A DNA stretch of 64,000 nt. Source: Microcebus murinus (lineage: Eukaryota; Chordata; Mammalia; Primates; Cheirogaleidae). The position numbers and the translations under genes are program-made. Under the pieces are notes generated by a model, which saw only the letters and a program-made list of their open reading frames with translations, searched no databases and was not told the DNA's origin. The stretch is taken from positions 33,373,501 to 33,437,500 of the forward strand of contig NC_134109.1 in the NCBI RefSeq assembly GCF_040939455.1. The letters run 5' to 3'. Positions 49,367-61,730 of the stretch are shown piece by piece. Numbering within the stretch: the first letter of the stretch is position 1; each line of letters opens with the position of its first letter.

Positions 49367-49923
49367 CTCAGCTATAAATTCTGTTTTTAAATTTGGTGCT
49401 TCTTCCACAGCCTTGATTTTTGTCAAATGTTGGGTGAGCCTTGGTTATGTGCTCTTTTTGTCGTGTCTTGAGGTTTCCTGGTCCCTGCTCTATGAGTGCT
49501 GGTCCTGTGCACTGGAGACAGCCCCACTGCTTTTGGACAGGAGGGTGGCATGTGCCTGCTGGGCACTGGCAGGAGCTTGTCTGGGTGTCCCCTTGTCCCT
49601 CCACCCCAGTGTCCAGGGCATGATGGGGCTGGGGGGCTGACTGGCCTGGCTGCTCCAAATCCAATAACCACCAACTCAGGGCCCCTCCTGTACCCCAGAT
49701 CTGCTGGCTCCAAACTTGGAGCCCCCCGAGCTGCTCCTCCTGTGGAGCATAGAATCCACAGGCACACGGCCTGCTCGGCTTCAGATCCTAGACCTGGCAC
49801 TTGCTAGCACTGTGACCTTGAGAAAGCTATGTAACCTCTTTCGGTCTTATTAATAAATTCTCTTCTCTGCCTTCCTCAGGCTGGTTTGAGGCTGTCCTAA
49901 TGAATGTAATGGGTCCTCTGTTT

Positions 49924-50030
49924 CCTTTGTCAAAAGGAATGTTAATTATTTTCAGCAGTCTAATTACGTGGCTAATGAGAGACTGACTGAGATAACATTG
50001 CCTTTAATTACTCTTGCCTAACTGCTGTTT
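49924..50030. promoter_or_regulatory. Candidate enhancer with clustered homeodomain sites
   Basis: Within about 90 bases: CCTTTGT (SOX/TCF type, 49,924), TTAATTA (49,942), CTAATTAC (49,960), CTAATGAG (49,972), AGATAAC (GATA, 49,990) and TTTAATTAC (50,003). The DNA is not a recognisable repeat. Function is inference. Confidence 0.35.
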
Positions 50031-50764
50031 GGAGCCTTATTTTGAGCATGTCACAGGCTCCTTGCTTTCTCAGTGGATGGAGCTGTCCAGCAAGTGGCTG
50101 AGCTGGGGTTGCTGGGCTTATGGCTCGTGGTGGGAGTGCCTGGCGTGGCTGGGGCCAGTGCCCAGCCCTGTGTGTACCAGCCTGTGGGCTATTCCTTAAA
50201 GGAAAGGGACAGTCCAGATTGGGTCAGGTGGAGAACAAACAGCGACCATCATGGCTCCCCCAGAACAACTCTTGTTCCTCAGTCTTTCCCCCAATGCCCC
50301 TGAACTTCAGGCTCCTTCCCCTTTGAGGGCCTGCACCCTGCTTTCCTCTCATCAGCAACTGGAGAGTGAGTCCCTACTCGGTGTCAAGTATTATCCAGGA
50401 CATGGGGATGCAGAGAAGGAGCACATGGTCCAGATACCTTCTAAGAAAACTTTGGATCATGCCCTTCCCTCTTTACCCTGGGAGAACTGCCGCTTGTCTG
50501 CACCCTGCCCTCACCCCCTCCCAGGTTTATCTTATCGGCTAGACCTCCCTGTGGTTCTGGTGTGGTGTCTTTCAAGAACCAGCCTCCACCTTTCAAGGCT
50601 TATACCTTTGGAAGGCAGCTCTCCCAAGCCCCGGGAGTAGCTTATGTGAGATTGTCTGGTGTTGTCAACTGTAGGTGGCCCATTGCCTTGGGTAAATCAA
50701 GTCACTCTCATTTCTGTCCACACGTGCCCATCTGTCATGAGTGGTGTAAGGGGAAAAAGTGCTG

Positions 50765-50940
50765 GTAGAGACCTTGGCCCTTCTATTTTCTAGCTGTGGC
50801 CGTAAGTAAGACCCTTAACCTCTTTGAGCTTCGCTTGCCTCAGGGTTGATGGCTGCCTGATAAACTTGCAGAAGGGACTGATGAGATGGCCTGAGTGGAA
50901 GCTACCTGGCACATAGAAGGCCAAGAATAAATGGTGTGGG
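50765..50940 (+). mobile_element. MIR
   Basis: Reads 'tattttctagctgtggccgtaagtaagacccttaacctctttgag' and 'tacctggcacatagaaggcc'. Confidence 0.75.
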
Positions 50941-51079
50941 ATTTTTTAAACACTCCAAGTAGCACCCCCTAATCTGAGTTGTAGCCCGAGATCCAAGGGC
51001 TAGCCTCATTCACCCAATAGCCAGGGCCCTTTCCTGGCCTCTTGGACTTAAGTCACTCTTCAGACAGTAGATAGTGACT

Positions 51080-51389
51080 TGTTTTTTTGAGACAGATTCT
51101 CTATTGCCTGGGCTAGAGTGTCATGGCTTCAGCCTAGCTCACAGCAACCTCAAACTCCTGTGCTCAAGCGATCCTTCTGCCTCAGCCTCCTGAGTAGCTG
51201 GAACAACAGGTTTGCACCGCCATGCCCGGCTAATTTTTTCAGTTGGCCAATTAATTTCTTTCTATTTTTAGTAGAGACGGGGGTGTTGCTCTTGCTCAGA
51301 CTGGTTTCGAACTGCTGACCTTGAGCAATCCACCCACCTCTGCATCCCAGAGTGGTAGGATTACAGGTGTGAGCCACCGCGCCCAGCCA
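51080..51389 (-). mobile_element. Alu (lemur type)
   Basis: Reversed dimer with 'cagttggccaattaatttc'. Target-site duplication agtagatagtga lies at about 51,066 and 51,391. Confidence 0.95.
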
Positions 51390-51586
51390 AGTAGATAGTG
51401 ATTTTTAGGAACAAGGCTTAACCCTCCCCTCCTTCTCACAATGGCAGCCTTTAACTAGGCCTGAGCCTGAGAGTGAGAGGGAGGGCAGGCATGTCTGTTC
51501 AGAAGGAAAAGATTTCCAAGAGCATGGGAATGGAGCTTAACTTTAGGTCTAAGTGCTGGTGGCCTTCTGTTCACCCTTTGTAAGTT

Positions 51587-51814
51587 CTAGAGCAGGGCTA
51601 CCCAATGGAGCATTCCATGGTGATGAAAATGCTCTATATCTGGACTACCCAGTATGGTAGACACTAGCCATATGTTGCTATTGAGCACTTGAAATACCGA
51701 TAGTACAACTGAGAAACTGAATTTTTTACTTTATGCACCTTTAGTTCATTAAAATTTATATTTAAATAGCCACATGTGGCTAGTGGCTATCAAATTGGGT
51801 AGTGCAGTTCTGGA
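51587..51814. mobile_element. Palindromic hAT-type MITE
   Basis: Ends are inverted copies: tctagagcagggctacccaat at the left against tccagaactgcactacccaa from the right. Inside, 'cactagccatatgttgctattgagcacttgaaat' mirrors 'aaatagccacatgtggctagtggct'. A common ancient mammalian MITE; exact name uncertain. Confidence 0.7.
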
Positions 51815-51829
51815 GTTTGTAAAAAAAAA

Positions 51830-52041
51830 AAAAAATCTGTTTGTTGTGCTGCCAATTCTTGGCTGTGCTTTGTCTCTAGCCGTCATGAGTCCTGTTTGCA
51901 GAAGATTGTCAGGGTGTGCCAAGTTGCTGGCAAGGTCAGGCGAATCATCTTCTCTACCAATCGGGGAAATTACAAAGTCTGGGCAGTGATCGTATCTCAC
52001 TGTGGATATGTGGTCTGTGTTTTGGGGAGTAGATTGGCAGT
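51830..52041. other. Unassigned segment after a poly-A run
   Basis: Between a 15-A run (51,822) and a 7SL monomer lies about 200 bp with higher CpG than its surroundings (ccgtcatgag, gcgaatcatc, atcggggaaatt, gatcgtatctc). It matches nothing I recognise. No convincing reading frame. Confidence 0.4.
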
Positions 52042-52215
52042 GGTGGATCGGCATGGCGGTATGCACCTGGAGTCCTACCTGAGGCGGGAGGATCACTTGA
52101 GCTCAGGAGGTCAAGGCTGCAGTGAGCTATGATCACACCACTGCCCTGCAGCCTGGGTGACAGAGTGAGAAGCTGTCTCATTCATTCATTCATTCATAAA
52201 TAAATAAATAATAAA
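52042..52215 (+). mobile_element. 7SL-type monomer with (ATTC)n(AAAT)n tail
   Basis: From 'gatcggcatggcggtatgcacc' to 'gagaagctgtctc', then attc x4 and aaat x3. Confidence 0.85.
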
Positions 52216-52539
52216 TGCATGCAGCCGATGGTCCTAGTTTGTTAATACCTTTTGCTTTCAATAATGGGAAAACTGATTGCTTGGCAGGCAGTGTCGGGGC
52301 TCTCAAAGCCCATTTAGGGGGTTTCTCAAGGCTCATCCTTAACAGCCGGATCCAGGATTCCTATAGATACCCTTGGACTTGGTCTTTCTCTCTCTCTCTT
52401 TCTCTCAAGACTGCTTCCACTCTCACCCTGTCAACTTCAGACTTACGTCCTTACAGCTCCAAGTCACCTGAAAACAGAGTGATCAGCTCTTTTCTGGTCA
52501 TTCCCATGAAGGTCCCAGGATGACCTCTGATTGGAGCAC

Positions 52540-52850
52540 GCATCCATCCCTGAATCTTTTCTGATCTAGGCCCAAATGCTACCTCCTTAATGTTTAAGAC
52601 TCGTCCAGCATCCAGTTTGTTTCTGTCCCCCACCAGGTCTTTCCACATCTTTGCGGCATCATATCGGCATAATATCAGCAACTGCGGTGTGTTCACCACT
52701 CATTGTCTGTCTCCCATCAGCCTGTGGCTCCCAGGGGGCAGAGGCGTCACCTTGGTCACAGGAGTCCAGTGCCTGGCCTTCAGCAGGTGTGCAAACATAC
52801 TGAGATACAACACCTTGAATAAACAAACCAGCTACCGCAGGCCTTCTTGG
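52540..52850 (+). mobile_element. L2 3' end fragment
   Basis: Contains 'aaatgctacctccttaatg', 'ttgtctgtctcccatcagcc', 'gtggctcccagggggcagaggcgtcacc', 'gtgcctggccttcagcaggtg' and 'ttgaataaacaaac'. Order fits L2. Confidence 0.7.
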
Positions 52851-53302
52851 TTGTTTAGAAATCTCTGGGGTGGCTTGGCTCTGCGGGGCCGTGAAAAGCA
52901 GCGCCTGGTGTCACTTGCCTTTTGAGAGACCTTCTAGACTTTCCACCTGCAGGATCCCCACTGCCCCTGAAGGCACAGTGTCGGGGGTCACCTGTGGGAC
53001 ACACTAAGGACATGGGCAGTGATGGGGAGAACCCAGATAAACCCCTGGTCACTGCGCCAGTGAGGCTGTGAGGCCATTGCCTTTTCTTTCCCAGCCAACA
53101 GGAGCCTTGCTGTTGTCATGTGAGGGGGATTCTTGGGCCCCTCTGCTGCTGCCTGACGGGATCTGCAGAGGGGACTGTTGGTGAAGGGGGTGAGGCGGTT
53201 CTTTACAGTAACACATGCCTCGCTCTGGGACGGCGGCCAGGTAGCTAATTAGAGAGCCCAGCAGCTGTCCAGCCTCTCAGCAGAGCAGCAGCTACCCAGG
53301 CT

Positions 53303-53322
53303 GGGGGGCGGGGGGGGGGGGG
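53303..53322. repeat. G-run
   Basis: Six G, one C, then about 13 G. Quadruplex-capable and a likely length-variable site. Confidence 0.9.
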
Positions 53323-53964
53323 AGAGGAAAGGAGCATGAGACCAGAGACCACCCTCCACGTGTCAGAATTGAGTGAGCAGGGTTTGCTTAGGGGGCACAT
53401 GGGAAGGAGTGTATAAGGTAGAGAGGGCTGGATGGGGGGAAGATGAGAGGAGAGGAGGGTGGCAGGATGAGGTAGCCTCCAAGTGAGACAGAAGATGAGG
53501 GCAAGAGTCGGGCATGCAGGGCAATACAGATCCCATGCCCTGCACGAGGGGGCACAGAGTGCAAGGACAGAGCGCGGGGGATGGGGGGTTGGGGGGTGGG
53601 GCTGGCTCCCCTTCCACCAGCTCTCCCTGTGCCAGTCAGCACCCTCCTAGTGTCCCAGGAGGAACTGGCCAGACACATCCTTTCCCCAGGGGGATTTGGA
53701 ATACCAGCTGCATCTGTAGCTGGGCTGAGCGTGCTCACTCCTTGGTTTGGGAAGTTGCCAGATCCATTTGTGTTCAGGGCTGGGCTTACAGGATAAGTAA
53801 AAGCAGTTGTTCTGGGTCATGTGGGAAGAACTGGGGGCCTTGATTAAGCAGAGGGACCCCCAGTGGGTCCCTGGGCATCTTCTCTTTACTTTGTGGGCAC
53901 CTGGGTGGGGGAGTGTAGTATAAAGTGAAATGTATTTGGTATTTGTCCTGGGTTCCTGTCCGCA

Positions 53965-54670
53965 GAGCTCCTAAAACCCTTGGGATTTTCTTAATGATAA
54001 GAGTGTCTTTTGTTATTCATATTAACCCCCTTTGATCATACCTGAGTTTATGCTAATAAGATGACTTAGAGTGGGGCCCCTAGATAGCCTCAGGATGGGG
54101 CCTGTCACCAGCAAGACCAAATGATTAGAGGATTAGAGGGTGGGAACTTTCAGCCCCACCCACGGACCTCCAGGAAGCTATATGAATACTCTTGAGGAAG
54201 GTTTGATGAGCTGCTGGGCTGCTGAGCCGGTGGAGGTGCTGGTGTGCCCTGCCTCCGCACCTCTGTCCTGTCTGCCTCTTCATCTGGCTGTTCACCTGCA
54301 TCCTTTATAATAAACTGGTAAAGGTAAGTGTTTCCTTGAGTCTATGAGCCATCCTAGCAAATTAATTGAGCCCAAGTAGGGTGTCTTGGGACCCCTGGTT
54401 TGTAGGCTGGAGGTCAGGAGTGTAGGTGACAACCTACTGCTTGTGATTGGCATCTGAAGTGGGGGTAGTCTTGCAGGTCTGAGCCTTCAAAATGTGGCAT
54501 CTACCTACCTCAGGGTAGGTAGTGTCAGAGTTGAAATGAACTTGGGATGCCCAGTTAGTGTCCGCTGGAGAATTGCTTGGCATGTGGGGAAACCCCACAT
54601 CTGGTCACAGAAGTGTTCTGTGTTGCATGTGAGCGTAGAAGACTGTTTTTTTCCTTTACAGGGCAATTTG
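53965..54670 (+). mobile_element. Probable ERV LTR and leader remnant
   Basis: A TATA-less GC-mixed stretch ends with 'tcctttataataaactggtaaagg' (poly-A signal). It is followed by 'gagtctatgagccatcctagcaaattaattgagccc', 'gattggcatctgaagtggggg' and 'gagaattgcttggcatgtgggg'. I associate these with an old mammalian LTR family but cannot name it. No gene remains. Confidence 0.5.
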
Positions 54671-54948
54671 GGGAGGGTTAAGGCAGAGGAGTACAGGCAA
54701 AAAGGGGCTAGTGTTTGCCTGCGTGCTTAGGTTCCAGGCCATGGAGACGGCGTGGTGGGGGTCGGGGTAGATTTGGTTGTTAGGTTCCAGTCAGAGAAAC
54801 AGAGACCCAAACCTGCAAACCCAGCTTACTCTAAATAGTTACAGGGGAGGAGAGAAAATGATGCAGAGGGAATTTCCTGCCAGCAGCTGCTGGTTAAACC
54901 TCTTTGGGAAATGAATCCTACGTGCATGAAAACTGGATGTGCTTTTTT

Positions 54949-55356
54949 TTTTTTTTTTTTTTTTTGAGACAGAATCTCACTCTGTTGCCCAGGCTAGAGT
55001 GCTGTGGCATCAGCCTAGCTCACAGCAACCTCAAACTCCTGGGCTCAAATGATCCTTCAGCCTCAGACTCCTGCATTGCTGGGACTACAGGCATGCGCCA
55101 CCATGCCCGGCTAATTTTTTCTATATAATTTTAGTTGTCCAGCTAATTTCTATTTTTTTTTTTTATTTTTTATTTTTTTTTACGGGGGCGGGGCGGAGGG
55201 GGGAGGGGCGGGGGGAGGAGAGACGGAGAGAGCTAATTTCTATTTTTAGTAGAGATGGTGTCTCACCCTTGCTCAGGCTGGTTTCAAACTCGTGAGCTCA
55301 AACAATCCTCCTGCCTTGGCCTCCCAGACTGCTATGATTACAGGCATGAGCCACCG
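54949..55356 (-). mobile_element. Alu split by a GC-rich retro-insertion
   Basis: A 20-plus T run and full reversed dimer. Target-site duplication ggatgtgc lies at about 54,934 and 55,357. The centre is interrupted at 55,158-55,230. Confidence 0.94.
55158..55230 (-). repeat. Short GC-rich poly-A-tailed insertion in Alu
   Basis: The perfect 17-bp repeat agctaatttctattttt lies at 55,141-55,157 and 55,231-55,247. On the minus strand the insert is a 49-nt pyrimidine-rich body (CTCTCCGTCTCTCCTCCCC...) with several CpG and then a tail of about 24 A/T. It looks like a retroposed RNA fragment of unknown origin. Confidence 0.75.
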
Positions 55357-55946
55357 TGGATGTGCATTTTGAGAGTGCCAGCACATTGTAGAAATGACAG
55401 AATAGGCATTGTTATTCTCTGACCTGAACCTGTTCTTGGCCCCTTGCCCATGTAGGAGCCTACAGTGTCTCAGGTTGCCTGGGTAGCTCTGTTCCTGCCC
55501 CAGCGCTCCCTGTAAAGGAGGTGTGACATTGGACATGTGTTCTGTATGGTCCAGCCACCCACTCTGTCTCTCTGCACCTCTCAGTCCGTGTCATGGTTCT
55601 TGCAGATGGGAGGAAGGAGAGCATGCAACCCTTATTTCCCTCATCTTGCTGAGATAACCTCGACCATTGTAAACCAATGTTTATGGCGCTCTGCGGAGAA
55701 AGCCCTTCTAGGATAGTGGCCTAGCAATTAGAAATGCCAGATGTTACCATGCTTGGTTAGTAACACTGGATGATTCAGTCACCCACAAATATAGCTGGAC
55801 CCTTCTGCAGCTTGCCTTGGATGCTGTTGGATGTCTATCCATCCAACAGAAATTCTGTGGCATCAAGGAATTCATCATGTGGTGGGGGAAACAGACACGT
55901 AGGAAATAATTTTAAGGTGGGACAAGTTTCAATAGAAAGATGGTCA

Positions 55947-56297
<351 letters not shown>

Positions 56298-59176
56298 CAA
56301 TGTCCTGTGGGGGAACATCAGTGATGGAATGACCCAGAGGAAGTGGGACAGTGCCACAGAGTGGGCTTGGAGCAGGGTCTGGGAGGAGGAGGGAGTGGGT
56401 GGCTACAGAAGAAGGCGAGAGAGATGACAGAGCTTAACCCTGAGCGGTGGTCTCTGTTCCTTCGTGCTCCCAGACCACCGTGGGCCTGTTGATGGAGAAG
56501 CCAGGTGGGCAAACTGAGCCATATGTTTGCAAAATGAGTGGTTTACAGAATGACTAAGTAGATTCCACTGAATTGAAGACTGGTATGTGCAGACCCGTGC
56601 ATGCCTTAAGGGTGAGATTCAGGTGGGAAGCAATTGGAAGGCATGCTGTATGGAGAGAGCGACTTCATTCCAATGTGTGGATTTGGCCAAATCCCTTATC
56701 ATCCTGAACCTCAGTGTCTTCATCTCTAGAATGAACGTGATCACCTCTGCATTCCCTGCCCCACAGGTGTCTTGAGTGAATTATGAGAGATGATATGCGT
56801 TCTACCCACGTGTTAGTTGCTATAAGGGTTTGTCATACATTCATATGTTCCAAAAACTTCCGGTTCAGGTTGTATAGTCTACCAAGGAGTCCCATGCCCT
56901 ATGTCCCCTGGGATTTCCTCTTGGGGGCCAGGGTGTGTCAGAGGGGGGTGCAGACAGCTTGTCCACTTGGAGGAAGAGGTGGGCCCCAGCACCTGATCCC
57001 CAGCACCTTGATCTCAGCCTCTCCCGCCAGCTTCCTGGGGGGAAAGCCCACAGACCAGGGAGCAGGAGGTGTCCAGCAAAGGCTGATCCCAAGAGGAACC
57101 TGTTCTGACTGCTGCAGCGGCACTCCTGCAAGCAACGGGCTTCCAGGGCTGACTGCAGTAACCAGCAGGCTGTGTGGCAGGATGTGGTCTTTGGTTTCTG
57201 TTTCTGTTTTGACTTGTGCTGTGTGGCCTGCTTAGGCCCTAGGGAAGGGGAAGTGCCCATAGGTAGAAGTGAACTCCCCAGGCACCGGCTCATGGGGGAG
57301 GGTGTCAGACGGGTCCCATTAAAGCCCTTTCCTCGAAGTGATAGGTATGTGCCAGGGTGACCCCTGCCCACCCTCAGCCAGGCTGGGAGGAGAATGGATA
57401 GGTGGGAGAGGGTTGCAGCTTCCTGTTTGTGGAGAAGCTGGGGAGGGACGGAGGCCAGGCTGAGCACCGAGCACCTCAGCTCACCACTCTGCTGTCATCG
57501 CAGAGGCCCCAGGGAGGCACCCCCTCCCAAAAGCACACATGCACACAGTGAGTTTCAGGTCCCTACCCCCTGCCCTTTCACTTCTCCTCGGCTCCCCTGC
57601 TGCCCCACAGTTGCCTCCACTCAGAGAGCCTGGGGGGTGGGTAGGGGAGGGAAGTGTGCGTGGGCTTCAGCGCAGGCTGGCACCTCTGCTCCACCCAGCC
57701 TGGCCAGCCACAAGGCACTGCCAGCTCCCACCCCCAGTCACATACTGTTCTTAGCTTCTGAGCGGCTGGTCTGTCCTGTAGGGCCATGCTGGGCCTGAGT
57801 GCTGTCCTTGGGCATGTGCAGATGGTGCTATATCCAGGGGCTTCTCAGGGAAGCTTCAGCGCCTTCATATTAAAACAAAAAATGTTGGCATCTCTATAAA
57901 TTGGTCAAGTCTTAGGGATACTATTAAAAATATGTACATGGCAAAGGGCATTATAAAGTAGGATTTATGTCAGCTTGTAGCCAGTTATGGATGTTAGTAA
58001 AAAGAGCTGTAATAATAATAGCAAAATAATAAAATGAGCTATATAGATGTTAGGGTGGTGGAACTGCTGGCAGGGGCTTTTAGCACACAGTGTGTTTGTT
58101 TGCTTGGTCCTCTGTGTGGTTGTTCTTGACTCCCCAAATGGTAAAACACATGTCCTACATTGTTTGCCTTCCATGGGGTTCTTGACCGCCCTTGAGAACA
58201 GATGTACCCGCTACAGGGTGAAGGTGAGAGTGTAATTTGAAGCTAAATGAGGATGGAAATGGATTCTAAAATTATATCCCCTCTCAGATTAACAAGTGTG
58301 TACACATTCAGTTATGGTGCAAGAAACCCTAAGTCCTAAGGCCATGTATGGACTGTCCACAGGTTCACGTGGCTGGATTAATCAGACTTGAGCAAACAGA
58401 ATAGCACAGAGGAGGTGGCAGTTTCCAGGAAAGGGCCCTGGTGGCCAGGGCAGGATGAGTGTGCAGTGCTGAGCCCAGAGCCCAGGGCCTTGCAGTGTTT
58501 GCCTTGGATCTGCTGGGGGCAGTTGAAACTAATGAAGGCCTCCTCTTTTATTCCCAGGGACACATGGAAGCTGCCAGCCCACCAGCCAAGGATCAGCTAA
58601 GCCCTGGGGCTGGTGCTTGCCTACATTGCTGAGAATGGCACCGAGGCCCAGCCAACAGAGGTGAACCCGGGACACTCCTGGGCAGTGATCCTGATGTCTG
58701 TTCTGAGCCGCGCACTCCAGGGTGTGATAAGTGAGTATGTTACGGGCACCCAGGGGATTGCCAGCTCCAGCTGCCTGCCTGGCGCCTTAACAGCGCGGGT
58801 CTGGAGGTCTAGTTCTGAGCCTGCTTCCTGTCCAGGGGCCCATCACAGGGCTACAGTTCCGGAGTGGGAGGGCCGTGTCAAATATCAGGCCATGTCCAGT
58901 GCTGGAGCCATCTTACAGCCACATGGCCACCCCAAACTGGGCCAGACCCAGCTCAGCTGACACGACTGAAGCCAGACACCCACACCTGGAAGATAGCGTC
59001 TACTTTGGCCATTGGGCTTTACATCCGTGCAGGGGGGCCGGTACCTCACCTGGGACTGCACTCGGCCCAGCAGCCATGAGCAATTCATGTGGTGCTGTCC
59101 CTTGAGTAGAGCATCCAGGGCCCTGAGGGATGAGGGAGTTTGTGAAGCCTTAGCTGCCATAAAAGTGACCATCAAG

Positions 59177-59503
59177 GCTGGGCGTGATGGCTCACGCCTG
59201 TAATCCTAGCACTTTGGGAGGCCGAGGCGGGCGGATTGCTCAAGGTCAGGAGTTCGAAACCAGCCTGAGCGAGACCCCGTCTCTACCAAAAATAGAAATA
59301 AATTAATTGGCCAACTAAAAATATATATACAAAAAATTAGCCGGGCATGGTGGCACATGCCTATAGTCCCAGTTACTCGGGAGGCTGAGGCAGTAGGATC
59401 GCTGAGCCCCGGAGATTGAGGTTGCTGTGAGGCAGGCTGACGCCACGGCACTCACTCTAGCCTGGGCAACAAAGTGAGACTCTGTCTCAAAAAAAAAAAA
59501 AAA
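59177..59503 (+). mobile_element. Alu (young lemur type)
   Basis: From 'ggctgggcgtgatggctcacgcc' to poly-A. Many CpG kept, linker 'aattaattggccaactaaaa'. Target-site duplication aaagtgaccatca at about 59,162 and 59,503. Confidence 0.96.
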
Positions 59504-60030
59504 AGTGACCATCAGGGGGTCAGGAGGAACCGAGTCCTCCTGCTTCTGCCATGAGTCATCATCTCTTCTCAGCAAGAGTAGCTAGCTCCAGGTAGGGTGA
59601 GAAGGCCCCTAGCCACACAACCTTGCCTGTCCTCACTTGGCCTTCCTTCCCAGCTCAGTCTCTTAGCTTTTCCTTGATACTGCTTTTAAAAATGACAATT
59701 GGCTGCTTTCCCAAGCCCAAGAGGCATGTCTGGCCTGAAGGCTGTTGTGTCTATACAGGGCAGACAGTCCAATGGTGGGATCGGGGATGAGCAGAAGGGA
59801 CCTGCCTGGAAGGCAGGTAGGCAGGCAGGGCTGGCACCTTTGCAGTCTTGACTGGATTCCATGCAGGAAGTTTGCAGGGAGTGGAAAAAGGGTAACTAGG
59901 TAGATATTTAGGTAGATCTTGACTCTCGCAGTTGAGTTTACAACTCAGGGCTAGAATCTGTTTTCCCACTTAGCCTGGGTTTGCAAAACTAGGTTATAAC
60001 TGGGGGTGGGGTGTCAAGAAGGGTGTTCTT

Positions 60031-60364
60031 TTTTTTTTTTTTTTTTTTGAGACAGAGTCTCGCTTTGTTGCCCAGGCTAGAGTGAGTGCCATGGCGTCAG
60101 CCTAGCTCACAGCAACCTCAAACTCCTGGGCTCGAGTGATCCTTCTGCCTCAGCCTCTCGGGTAGCTGGGACTACAGGCATGCACCACCATGCCCGGCTA
60201 ATTTTTTATATATATATCAGTTGGCCAATTAATTTCTTTCTATTTATAGTAGAGACGGGGTCTCGCTCTTGCTCAGGCTGGTTTTGAACTCCTGACCTTG
60301 AGCAATCCGCCCACCTCGGCCTCCCAAGAGCTAGGATTACAGGTGGGAGCCACAGCGCCCGGCC
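60031..60364 (-). mobile_element. Alu (young lemur type)
   Basis: The perfect 16-bp duplication caagaagggtgttctt lies at 60,015-60,030 and 60,365-60,380. A full dimer with 'atatcagttggccaattaatttc'. Confidence 0.97.
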
Positions 60365-60684
60365 CAAGAAGGGTGTTCTTGAGTGGATTTGTAGCTGGGG
60401 TGGTGTGAGCAAGCCTAGACCATGTAGGAGGGGGATTTGAGGACGTAAAAGCCTCTCTTGATTGGAATGTGACTGAGATGGGAGGCCCCACATGACGTGT
60501 CTTCCCAGAGCAGTCTACACCGTCAGCCTTAAGACGGTTCTACCCTTTGGTCTAGTGATTCTATTGGTTTTTCTTTTCTTTTTTCATATTACTTGGAGAT
60601 ATTAGTGATTCTACTTCTTATTAGGAAATAGTCCTACAGAAGAAAAGGACTGAATTCTTTTATCAAAGGCATAGAAGATGTTTC

Positions 60685-60970
60685 TTTATTTTTTGAGACA
60701 GAGTCTCACTGTGTTGCCCAGGCTAGAGTGCTGTAGCGTCAGCCAAGCTCACAGCAACCTCAAACTCCTAGGCTCAAACGATCCTCTTAACTCAGCCCCC
60801 AAGTAGCTGGGACTACAGGTGTGCGCCACCACGCCTGGCTAATTTTTCTATTTTTAGTAAAGATGGGGTCTTGCTCTTGCTTAGGCTGGTCGCTCGAACT
60901 CCTGACCTCAAGCCTCAAGCAATCCTCTCAGAGTGCTAGGATTACAGGTGTGAGCCACTGCGCCCCAGCC
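60685..60970 (-). mobile_element. Alu (older of a stacked pair)
   Basis: Reversed dimer, 'ttttttgagacagagtctcactg' to 'tgcgccccagcc'. It follows agaagatgtttcttt (60,668-60,682) and precedes agaagatatttctt at 60,971. Confidence 0.94.
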
Positions 60971-60979
60971 AGAAGATAT

Positions 60980-60984
<5 letters not shown>

Positions 60985-61010
<26 letters not shown>

Positions 61011-61366
61011 GTTTTTTTTTTTTTTGTTTTTTTTTTTTTTTTTTTTTGAGACAGAGTCTCACTTTGTTGCCCGGGCTAGAGTGAGTGCCGTGGCGTCAGC
61101 CTAGCTCACAGCAACCTTAAACTCCTGGGCTCCAGTGATCCTTCTGCCTCAGCCTCCCGGGTAGCTGGGACTACAGGCATGCGCCACCATGCCCGGCTAA
61201 TTTTTTTTTTTTTTATATATATATCAGTTGGCCAATTAATTTCTTTCTATTTATAGTAGAGACGGGGTCTCGCTCAGGCTGGTTTTGAACTCCTGACCTT
61301 GAGCAATCCGCCCGCCTCGGCCTCCCAAGAGCTAGGATTACAGGCGTGAGCCACAGCGCCCGGCCA
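60985..61366 (-). mobile_element. Alu (younger of a stacked pair)
   Basis: A very long T-rich start (60,985-61,047), dimer with 'atatcagttggccaattaatttc' and an internal T run at 61,201-61,215. The perfect duplication agaagatatttctt lies at 60,971-60,984 and 61,367-61,380. Confidence 0.96.
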
Positions 61367-61691
61367 GAAGATATTTCTTGTGGTATCATCCGTAATAGTG
61401 GAAATGGGAAACAGTTGTTCCCTTTGTGGAATCAACATCTAGGTTGAGTAAATTATAGTTTTTCACTTGGTGGAATATTATACAGCTACTATAATAATGT
61501 GCACATAGGCTATATAGCAACTTGGAAAAACAGTTATAGTACAATGAATCAACAGCAGGTTGCAGTGTAAGTAGATTAAGGCAACCTGTAAAATAACACA
61601 CAGGGGAAAAGATTATAAAGGGGAAATGATAATGTCTGTTAGTTGTGTGCATTTATCTATTTTTTTTCTGTGATGCATGGATTGGCTTTTT

Positions 61692-61730
61692 TTACTTATT
61701 TATTTTTTTTGTACTGAGAGACATGGGTCA
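61692..61730 (-). repeat. Ultra-short poly-A-tailed insertion
   Basis: ggattggctt lies at 61,679-61,688 and 61,731-61,740. On the minus strand the insert is TGACCCATGTCTCTCAGTAC plus A-rich tail. Inside an old L1 3' UTR. Confidence 0.6.

Noticed and set aside
56783..57467. Open frames of 150 and 200 codons on opposite strands
   Set aside because: Overlapping on both strands with no family resemblance.
58613..58960. Possible TMEM229B coding exon
   Set aside because: The translated text does not resemble the remembered TMEM229B protein, and no other exon in the window does.
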